A stretch of 64,000 nt of DNA from Rhynchosporium graminicola. Its lineage: Eukaryota > Ascomycota > Leotiomycetes > Helotiales > Ploettnerulaceae. This document shows positions 45,701 through 54,400 of the stretch, piece after piece; positions within the stretch are counted from its first letter, which is position 1; every line of letters begins with the position of its first letter. A program made the position numbers and the translations under genes. Under the pieces are notes generated by a model, which searched no databases, was not told the DNA's origin, and worked only from the letters and a program-made list of their open reading frames with translations. The stretch lies in contig FJUW01000087.1 of the NCBI GenBank assembly GCA_900074885.1, positions 1 through 64,000 of the forward strand, written 5' to 3'.

Positions 45701-46132
45701 AGGGGCAGTTGGTGATGATGTGAGATTGGTAGTACTGGCTGCTGGAGTAGAAGGAAGAGGTTGGCTCGTTGCGAAATCCGTATCGTGGGAGGAGGAAGGG
45801 TTTTGGATATTCGTGGGTATCGATTCGAGGACAATTGCAGATTCTGAAGGCAATGGTTTCCTAGCAATTCCAATTTCACTTCCAATTCCACTTCCACTTC
45901 CACTTCCATGGGCATCTTCCCTCGGCTGAAGGCCTTCCCAGCTGCTGTACAATCCTCCGGTCGGCTTGACTATTGATCCCTCCATTGGTTTCTCTTTCTC
46001 TACCCCATTGGAATACCTTGGAGTGTCAGTGTCTTCGACTTCGGCGGCATGTTCAACCTTTCCAAATAGGACGGACGCTGGTATCGTTCCTCCTGTCGCT
46101 CCAGTGTCGTACTGATCGGATTCTGAAGTCAT
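42761..46132 (-). CDS. SMP and C2 domain protein, Mug190/tricalbin-like, 1123 aa
   Basis: Single exon. Residues 1-290 are low-complexity (Ser/Pro/Thr-rich, disordered). Two hydrophobic segments (about 304-320 and 330-353) form a membrane hairpin. From VPESVEWMNSLVG (371) to about 600 is an SMP-type lipid-binding domain. A C2 domain at about 606-720 keeps the acidic calcium loops (D626, D633, and D686/D688/D694 in WDSDTTGSDD). A second C2-like domain spans about 790-920, followed by a C-terminal conserved tail. The hairpin-SMP-C2 layout is that of tricalbins/extended synaptotagmins, which tether the ER to the plasma membrane and move lipids. S. pombe Mug190 is the closest named relative I know. 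The neighbouring divergent gene at 46941 is a paralogue. The role is inferred from the family. Confidence 0.8.
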   Translation of the reverse strand: MTSESDQYDTGATGGTIPASVLFGKVEHAAEVEDTDTPRYSNGVEKEKPMEGSIVKPTGGLYSSWEGLQPREDAHGSGSGSGIGSEIGIARKPLPSESAIVLESIPTNIQNPSSSHDTDFATSQPLPSTPAASTTNLTSSPTAPLNAPIQQDFSSSGPPSSSLTSPSPSPSANLTSNNDIPQRKEVPQSSGRAQKVEPTQYGQAYSARNPPPTVEGFRKSEKQRQAQSKQYFAEGTTNDKGQEAGRTAADTTGHESTKNEEDGARAGATEDVPIGAEKSNVLFQPTPNVDLSQAFKAIHKDARQVSFVICVAVVLLDWLFIGGGWKGLLKSLIPAAGVAGGIYFILVSVGASAGTQKMEQAEAKVEKLRYVPESVEWMNSLVGTLWHTLQQEFFDGIATQVNDTIKPLIPKGVPVAVKIAKIGHGAVPVRVLSMRSLPDSEFGDLVPSHGDARDASPADKARRDKQIETEQGGVFYNLEIAVAYHEAPLRPRTDTMHVDIVAMLGPVPLPIFVQVKEFVATVRVRLQMHPDLPFLKNMTFALTENPKVNTAVSIGAPWAFDILNLPLIDTTLVSQINAAAQDFVQPKSMSLDMTTYVGGSDQKEDTESIGVLFVKIHRARNLARQDTRGAGADPYLTIAFSKYEKPMYATRIIKGDRNPVWEETAIILIKAEHVKRNENVLLRLWDSDTTGSDDVSGVCEFPLQELVLKANEMQKREDQLQGDVSGTDAEGILEWEIGYFPRAGYHKALRTDARDPRDHRGEKVEVAEKEKVQDATNTVPDPNLPSGILALTIHQCINVEVKHPSKKSMGYVEVQNQDDDGEDAGDVENVSIDYIPSLYVSADINDELVYRTRVKHISSTPTYNSSTEAYVRDWRLATLNLSVWDTRKKSDDCLVGVAAVKLSDIFHESSSVVKFYDLKGGEGTGRIRVSMIFRSMMMKLEESLLGYSVGSFVFTSPIIATGDMNTSRINLRASGSKRTIKASKDSDNRGRTWELEKPKNIIPVSHRYLSPLVIEFVGSGLTESKLAGPLGKSKHYALVWLHTLIDNKPQTFTLPIYRTSNPDRLLQNVVDSSDDDMSLEKIGTVQFEARFKAGIDEAHEEFLEDHNQWCTFKAWKAARDSGE

Positions 46133-46940
46133 GGCGAGAAGAGGAAGAGCTGTTTCCAGGCTCGCGCGGCCTGGTCTGGGCGTCGATGTTGGGTTTGATG
46201 TTGATGTTGATGTTGATGAGGTCGACGGGAATGAAGCTATTCAGAACTTCTCGAGATTCACGAACAATCCGAAGAATGGCGAAACGACAGCAGTCTATGA
46301 GGATTCTTTCTTTTGCGATTGAAACACAACAATTCGCAGCATCATCATCATCATCATCAGCAGCAGCAGGAAGATTCCTTTTTTCTAGCATGAATAAATA
46401 GCTGGGTGATTGAGGCTGAAATCCAGTTCTCTTCAGCTGATCTACGTCATCCTTACTCTACCCCACAGCTAGGGTGGATTTCCCAGAATGGAATCCACCC
46501 TAGCGTCCGTCGATTGTTGTCGATCTCCCTTGGAAGTTCAGCTCTGCTCTGGTGCTTTGACGTCATGGGAGGGAGCCGCAAGAAAGATTGGATGCCCAAG
46601 GCACGCTATTTCTTTTCTTGATTGAGATGATCAACCATATCACGATACACGATGTGTTGATCTTGAGCTTCATTTCCACCTCCCTCCTCCAGTCGAATTG
46701 ATCTTGTGCGAATTGGGTGGATATAAGTTACTCGGGTTGTACTCGACGCGGAGTGTGTATTGACTCGGGAATCCACAAGAATTCTCAAGATAAATTGAGG
46801 CTTCAGCTTCAGCTTTCAGCTCCAGCTCCAACTCCAGCTCCAGCGCCGGCTCCAGCTTCAACTCTTCAACTTCATTTCTTACCGGTTCTCTTTCTTTCTG
46901 GACTTTCCCTTCCCTCCTCTATCCTCTCTACACAACAATC
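46133..46940. promoter_or_regulatory. Shared divergent promoter region of two SMP/C2 genes
   Basis: An 808-bp intergenic region between head-to-head paralogues. It holds simple repeats: (ATC)n then (AGC)n near 46341-46369, a GATGTT run near 46195-46219 and CCAGCT-rich repeats near 46818-46860. A perfect 12-bp inverted repeat lies at 46469-46503. No TATA box is obvious. Pyrimidine-rich DNA precedes the + strand ATG. Confidence 0.5.
46469..46503. promoter_or_regulatory. Perfect 12-bp inverted repeat in the divergent promoter
   Basis: Left arm CTAGGGTGGATT (46469-46480), an 11-bp spacer, and right arm AATCCACCCTAG (46492-46503). The arms are fully complementary. It lies roughly midway between the two start codons. 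It could be a binding site for a dimeric regulator or a cruciform, or simply a fold-back repeat remnant. Confidence 0.6.
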
Positions 46941-49900
46941 ATGAAGCCATACTCGGCGAGGAACAAGGTACGTATTGTTGAAACATTCCTTCCACATTGC
47001 TGCAATTATCTAACATATTACTACTTAAGGTTCCTACCATCCAGAAGCTCGGAGAAGAACTCGCGGAACGCCTCAACCTCCAAAATGCCGATGCATCCAA
47101 AGCCGCCGCTGGAAAGGATTCGGAAAAGGTCGCAAAGGCAAAAGCCGCATCACGAAGAAGAGTCATCGATCCCACCACAAAGAACGAAGTTGTCATTCAA
47201 GATGTAGATGGAGATTTTGCAGATTCGATTCGACATCCAAAGATCACCGTGCCAAAGGCAGCAGTGAACTCGGATCGTGCTCCAAGACCAAAGGATCTGC
47301 CAGGTATTCCGAAACCATACTTACCACAAGGAGATGGAGAGGACTATAGAGCGGTGTTGGATGACCTGGCTCCCCCTGAAGCAAATCCAGACAAGACATC
47401 GGATCTGTTACACCATTCGAAGAATCATGAGGTTATCTACCATCCGTTGCCTATCGCGGACCTTGCACAATCATTCTATGCTCTTGAAGGGACGATTATG
47501 TACACGACCATTGCAGCAACGGTTGGCCTTGGGGTTTTGAACTGGTTATTTCTGGGCGGTGGAATCAAAGGATTGATCGGGTCATTATTTGCGGGAGTGA
47601 TTCTGTCTTCTGGAATCCATCTCTGGCTTCGTGGAATCCAAGAAAGTGCAAATGCGGTCAATTGGGACGCCGAGCGAAAAAGAGCGACTGCAGCTACCGA
47701 ATCCTTGGTTCCCGAGTCGGTTGAGTGGATGAACTCTTTGATAGGAGTCGTCTGGGGTCTCATCAATCCAGAGATGTTCGCCGCAATGGCAGACACTCTC
47801 GAGGACGTCATGCAGGCATCGGTTCCACCTGCTTTGATACAAAATGTCAAGGTCTCTTCGATCGGTCTTGGTGATCAACCCTTCAAGATCCTCTCCTTAC
47901 GATCTTTACCATCTGCAGACGAAGAGGAGGGACATGGAAAGCAAATGGCGAGTGGTGAAGGGCTAAGCGAGGAAGAAATAAAGAAGAAGCGTGAAGAGCG
48001 AGAGTTGGAAGGGGAAGACGATCCGAGTATGAAGTATTACAACCTCGAGGCTTCTTTCGCATACTCTGCTATCCCAGCCAAAGGTGTCATTGGAAAAGCA
48101 AAGAATTTGCATCTTGAAGTCATATTCTATCTCGGTGTTCAAGGACTATTCGGCGTTCCGCTGCCAATCTTCGTCGAATTAAATGGAATCATTGGAACCA
48201 TTCGTCTGCGATTCCAGCTTACTCCAAATCCACCTTTCCTGCGGAACTTGACCTTTACTTTCATGGGTCTTCCGAAGATTGATGCATCCGCTGTACCTCT
48301 TACATCCAAGGGTATCAACGTCCTCGACCTGCCACTTATTTCCGGATTCATCAACTCTTCCATCGCTGCCGCCTTGGACATCTATGTCGCACCAAAATCA
48401 CTTATCATGGATATGTCTAAAATTCTTCAAGGCGATGCAGTGAAGAAGGAGACTGATGCTATTGGGCTCATCTACGTCAAGCTAAAGCGAGCCGAAGGTA
48501 TCCCTGCTCAAGACAAGTCCGGCAAGAGTGATCCATTCATCACATTGGCCTTCTCGGAATTTGGCAAGCCAGTCTACTGCACCAGAATCATCGAACAGGA
48601 GCTTAACCCATCGTGGAATGAGCAAACCTGCTTGTTGGTGTACCAAGACCAACTTACTTCGGGAGAAAGGCTATCTGTTGAGCTTTGGGATTCTGATACT
48701 GTTGGAAGTGATGACAAAGTCGGCAACATCGAGTTTGACTTGAGGGATCTGATCAAGGATTACGCAAACAATATTGTCGAAAGACGTGACGAGCTCAAAG
48801 ATGACAAAGGTAAGACACTATCTGGTCATCTTTACTGGGATATTGGATACTTCCCTCGCTCGAATTTCAAGGATTCGATGAAGACCGACGGCAAGGATGA
48901 TAGTGTTCCCGCCGAGATTCGCGACCGTCCTGAATTTCAAGACGATAAAGGAACAGTGACGACTGCACAAGAAGTCGGGGTCACCACAACTCCTCCAGAC
49001 CCAACCCTGCCTTCGGGAATCTGCTCGATTCTCATTCACCAGATCGAAAATCTCGAAGTTGAGAGACCATCTGGAAGCTTTGGCAGCTATAAACCTTGGA
49101 CACCTGCACAGATCACGGGAGAAAATACTGACGAGGAAGGCGATGAGCTACCATCGTCATACTGTACAATTCTTCAAGGTGATGAGCTGGTGTTCCGGAC
49201 ACGTACAAAAGTTCACGCATCCAACCCAATTTTTAATGCGCAGACAGAACGATTCGTCCGAGACTGGCGTAATGAGGTCTTTACCATCACTTGTCGAAAC
49301 AGTCTTAATCGAGAGCACGATCCTATTCTCGGCTGTATCACCATCAAGCTGAGCGAAGTCCTGCATACAGCATCTCAATGCACCAAGATCTTTGCCCTTG
49401 ATGGTGGTATGGGATATGGCAGAATCATGGTATCGGTATTGTTCAGATCCGTCGGCTTGCAATTACCCAGAAACATGCTCGGTTGGGATCTCGGTTCCTT
49501 TGAAGTCCTCGGCGACAAAGTCCAAGTTGACAATGACACCACCGGCATACTCTCGAAATCCCGAATTGAAGTCCACACCGATGTCGGAAAATCTGCGATA
49601 TCCAGAAGCTGGATCGAACAAGAGTCTTCAGGCACTTCCTGGAATTTGCAACGAGTCAAGGAAGCACATCGTGATATGCAAAAACATCGCATCATTGCAC
49701 CTGTCAGACGTCGTTACCAATCTCCAGTCAGACTCGAGTTCTTCAAGAAAGGTTCACGAAAGGCTATTGCATATGCCATTTACTGGCTCTGCGATCTAGT
49801 CGACAACAAGGAAACCGCTCTCCATATCCCTGTTTACAAGACCCCTATGCCGAAGCAAATGACCCAAAACTACATCACCAACATCGAGATGGACAAGATT

Positions 49901-50733
49901 AAAGCCGAGAGAATCGGTACAATCAGGATGACCGTTCGCTTTAAGATGGGAATGGACGATACGCATCTGCAATGGCTGAAGAACAACAACCAGCGAGAGA
50001 CCTACGAATCTTGGCTTTGCACCGTCGCAGAGGGCTATCGCACGAGAGTGGTGAAGCGTGAGACGCCAGAAACAGTCAAACAGCTCGTCAAAGAGGGCAA
50101 AGTCTTCAGTCCAGGAACAAGCATGAAGGATGATATGAAATCCGAATTCGGCACTATTAGATCCCGCAACAGCAACGAGACAGAATCTCGTACTATTCGT
50201 AATGGTGATGGTCACAGATCTTCCGACTCGGACTCCGATGCAGAAGACGAACCAGACCCAGTCAAAGTCCCCCGGGAAGCACCAGGCTACGAGCAAGAAG
50301 TGCAAAACTACCATCAGACATCCACAGATCAGCAATGGGACTCCTTCGGCGCCGAGCTGTCCGCGTACACATCTGTCCCCTCCTCCATCGTCTCCGATGA
50401 TCGCTCGTCCCTCAATATTCAAGAAGATTTTACGGACTCGGAGATCGAGGATGAGGATCTGAAGAAGAGACGCCAGAAACAGGATAAAGTTCATTCGAAA
50501 TATGAACTGGAGAGGAAACAGAGAGGGAAGATGAATCTTAAGGTTGTGAGACATTTGGCTTTCTTGAAGGATGAGATGAAGGTTGCGGGACATAGGTTGA
50601 AGGGCAGGTTTTCGATGAAGGGGAAGGAACCTGGTAGTGAGTATTCCTGTTTCCTTTTTCTTTCTGCTTGGTGATGAGGCGAGAGATTTTGAAGGATGAG
50701 GCTAACTTTTATGAAGTCGAAACGGAGATGTGA
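46941..50733 (+). CDS. SMP and C2 domain protein, Mug190/tricalbin-like, about 1216 aa
   Basis: Exons are 46941-46967, 47030-50636 and 50717-50733. The first encodes only MKPYSARNK, before a 62-nt intron (GTACGT...TTAAG). The last intron (GTGAGT at 50637, GCTAAC branch site, AG at 50716) leads to a tiny terminal exon. Without splicing the frame would end at 50674. Residues about 166-184 and 189-208 are hydrophobic (hairpin). An SMP domain starts at VPESVEWMNSLIG (236) and runs to about 470. A C2 domain at about 487-590 has D504, D510 and WDSDTVGSDD (D563, D565, D570, D571). A second C2-like domain follows at about 675-820. The tail beyond 1080 is acidic and charged. Same architecture as its divergent neighbour, so a membrane contact-site lipid-transfer role is inferred. 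The terminal exon is the least certain part. Confidence 0.8.
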
Positions 50734-51418
50734 TGTGTTATGTGTGATTGGTATTATTATGAGTATGGACTTGATGAAGTAGATAGTGGCGTTGATCAGG
50801 GGCGCCAAAACAAAATACGATTTTACTTTATGATTCAACTATATTCAAATGAAACCTCGAGTACTACATATAGACTTTCCCCTTCTTCATCTCGTACCTC
50901 CTCCCATATCCAACCAATTCCTGCTCGTTGTAAAGCAGGACCCGTCATAATATCTGCTTTGGATTGACATTTCCAAACTCAACAATTTAATTCCAGACCT
51001 TCTGAACATGACCATGATGATATGACATCCATAGCTGGGCTGTGATGTGCCTATCTCCCTGGCTGTTGATCACCATTCTGGACGTTATCGTACACATGCA
51101 TCCTGTACATCTCGGCATCAAAATCGATAGGGTTTGTCTTCAAACTTCCTCATTCTCGCTTTGCGATAGGCCTTCAGCGTTAGATGACAGGTACGTGCCG
51201 TAGGCATCATGATCGGTGCAGTATGGGTTGGTGGTTGAAGTCAATCACCAGTCTTAGCGAGACAGACAGCTGCTCCCATTTGACTCGATGCGGGGGATGA
51301 TTGTAATCCATGTGTGGGCAAGTAAGTTGTGACCGGGCTTTCCAGTTGCAGCTCTGCTCTCCACTTCGCGAGACTCGAGTGGTGTTTCCAAACAGGAAAT
51401 ATCTCTGGTTTTTCGTAG
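50734..51418. other. Convergent intergenic region, no gene
   Basis: 3' sides of the C2 protein gene and the ankyrin gene face each other. Only short overlapping frames without motifs are present. Confidence 0.5.
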
Positions 51419-54400
51419 TCAAGGCTCGGTGATGAATCCAATCTGCCTCTGATTCAAGCGCCCACCCTGCAACGTCCCGGCCAAAGTCGTCTGTCCAGCC
51501 ACCAACTGCTTCTGCATCTTGATCCTCGCCATCTCCCTCTCGTACTGCTTCGCGTGGAATTTCTCCTGTTCCTCATACCCCCCGGCCTCGATCGCCAAGC
51601 GCATTCTGATGCCGTTATTCTCGATGTCGACACGCTCTCTGATGGAAGCTTCTTCGATCTGTGTGCGTCGCTCCAGGAATTCGATCTGCATCATGCTGCT
51701 CGTCCTCTCCTTCTCGAACTCCTCGGCTATGATGGCTTGTTGTGTCGCGATTTGAATATCGCGAAGTTGTCGCCGGTGGCCTTCTTCTCGCGTGTGTTTC
51801 TGCGTTAACATCGTGTCGCGCTGGGCATCTGCGAATTTCTCGAGCTGGAGCGCTGTGGCCGCTTTCTCAGTCAACAACTCCCTCTCTACCTGTCCCTTTT
51901 GGCGTTCACGTGCGAGTTCCGCCTCGGTCATGAGATGCATGAATTCGACTTCTCCGGCGACAGCTGCGCGTTTCAGTTCGATGGCTCGCTGCATGTCTTC
52001 TTTCTGTTCTGCCAGTCGCTTCAATCTCGTTTTCTGCAGCCGGACTTCAGCTTCGATGTGTGGCGGCCCATCGCAGTAATCTTCCGGCTGGACTTCATCG
52101 ATTGAATTCGCCCAGAACCTATCTTTCGCTCGCTTGTTTCGTAGCAATTGAAGCAGTTCCTCTTTCTGCTTCTGTGGTCCTGCGAAAAGGCCCTTCTCGA
52201 CGTATTTCGTAAGCGAGTAGGTGTACTTCTTGTCCGTGAAGAGGAAGGCGTCTTCGTTGATGAATTTCCACATCAGCTTGAGGAGTACGGCAAGCATCGT
52301 GGAGGGATCCGATGAGTCTAGCGCGTAGTGGAAGATTGTTTTCCCAGAATAGCTGGCCTCTCGAATGTTGGCATCGTTGACGATCAGACATTGTATCGCT
52401 CCTTCAAGTTTGGCTGGAGATGGAGAATCGTCCATGGCCCTGAGGCATAATTCTGCCAACGCGCTTCGACCCTCGTGCCGGTCGCTGGGGAAATCGACCT
52501 CGTGTCCATTCTTGATCAAGGTCCGCATGGCGTCACAGCGAAGTTGTCGAGATACGTCGTGCAGGCTTCCATCATCTGTCTCGGCTCCAGCTTGAAGAAT
52601 GTATCCCATGATATCTGTGTTTGTGAAAGAACCCGCGAGATTCAGAGGTGTGATGCCTTCTGCGTCGGGTTGCGTAACATTGGCGCCTTTGTTGAGAAGT
52701 TTCAGAACAACGTCTGCTCGTTGTTTTTGGATGGCTAGAGTGAGCGGTGTAACGCCGGTCATGAATCTATGATTGATCGATGCTCCTTCATCGATCAACA
52801 TCTCAATAACAGCAGTCGAAATCTTCTTCTCGAGTTGGTCGAGTGCCCAGCAGAGAATCGGCCAGCGTTCAGGATTGAGTTCATCGCCACCCATTTGCCA
52901 TTGGTTGGGACTGTATCCAATATCGAGTAAAGTGCGAAGAATCGTCGTGTCTCGGGGATATTTCTCAAGAGCTTGAAATAGTATCGGTTGCAGCTCAGGG
53001 TCAGGATGCCTGAACATTACGATCGCGTCTTGGTCCTCTCCAGACAGTGACTCCTTGAAAGCTTCGAGCGCTTGTTGTACACTTGTTTTGTCGTTCCCAG
53101 ATCTGAATAGATATGGCATCGACATAGCTTTGCTCTCCACATTTGCGAATGGAAGAAGCTTTTCAATAACATCGGTGTTAATCTGCCTTGCGGCTCGCTG
53201 CAATACCAGCCCTCGCTTGTAGTTGACATCTGCTCCGTATCGAAGAAACACTTCCACGAATTCTGCAGCAAGAACATCTGAGCCAGTCTCGAACCTCTCC
53301 ATAGCCTGGCACAGAGCCTCGCCTACAGAGTCGCCGCAAGCTCCTTTCTTCAACATCAGCTCCACGATTGCAAGCCCAGTTGCCGACTGCCACAGAGTTC
53401 CAGTACTTGTTGCTTTTTGGAACGTGGAAGAAATGGTCTCAGTCGCTTTGGGTGAGTTAGAAAGTAATGTAAGAGTCCTAAGGTCGCGCGACATTGCTGC
53501 ATAGACCATGGATTCGCCCTGGTCAAATGCTCCGGCATTTAAAAGAATCTTGATCAAATTTCGATCCGAAGGAATCTCTTTGGTTGCCGCCGTGAGGGCG
53601 TTGGATACGTGTTGATCGACGGCCTTTCCCGCCTGTAAAAGAAGCTCAACTACTCTGTATCGGTGGTCTTTGGGAAGTTGAGTTGCAATGTCCCAAGATC
53701 TCGCCAGCACGTGTTGAGGAGCCGGTCGCTCTAGAAGTAGTTGCACCATTTCCATCGAGCCCAACTGTGTTGCGATGGCTAATGCTTCTCCATCTCGCCA
53801 TTCGAGAGATGCGCCTCCCCTGAAGAGCAGCTCGGAGATCTTCATCTCCTGATCCCCACCTCGCACTGCATCCAGAAGAGCAGCATCTATTGATGGTCCG
53901 TGCAATCCAGCACCAAGGAGCGTTTCCAAAATCAAGAAGTATACTTCTGGTTGACTTTTGATAGCGGAAGCGCCTTCGAATGCACTGCTCAATGTGGCAA
54001 GCGTAGGCTTCTTGGCCACTAGAAGTTTCAAGATGGCATTATTTCCAGAACTGACCGCAGAATGAATTGCAGCTCCCAGCTTGAAATCAATAGAGGCACC
54101 TGCCTGAAGAAGGACGTTAACGAGCTCGATTTCGCCGAAACTTACTGCAACAATCAAGCCATCGGCGATAACTGGTTCAGGAATCCTCGATTTCAAAAGT
54201 CGACCTACCAGCTTGAGACGTCCTTCTCGATCTTTGATCTCCATAGCTTCATGGAAAGCGATGGCTTTTGTCATGGGAGAAGGCATGATTGGATGTAGAC
54301 TTAAGAGTAAGTCTAGTGCCTCGCTGAACACTTCCCGTATCACCACACGGAAAACCTCGCCATCGTTGAAGTTGACATCAGCATGCGGAAGCAACAACCT

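Noticed and set aside
45208..45915. 235-codon minus-strand frame overlapping the Mug190-like gene
   Set aside because: Out-of-frame shadow of the Ser/Pro-rich N-terminal region of the real gene on the same strand.
49796..50593. 265-codon minus-strand frame within the + strand C2 gene
   Set aside because: Antisense shadow of a region whose + strand has clear domain homology.
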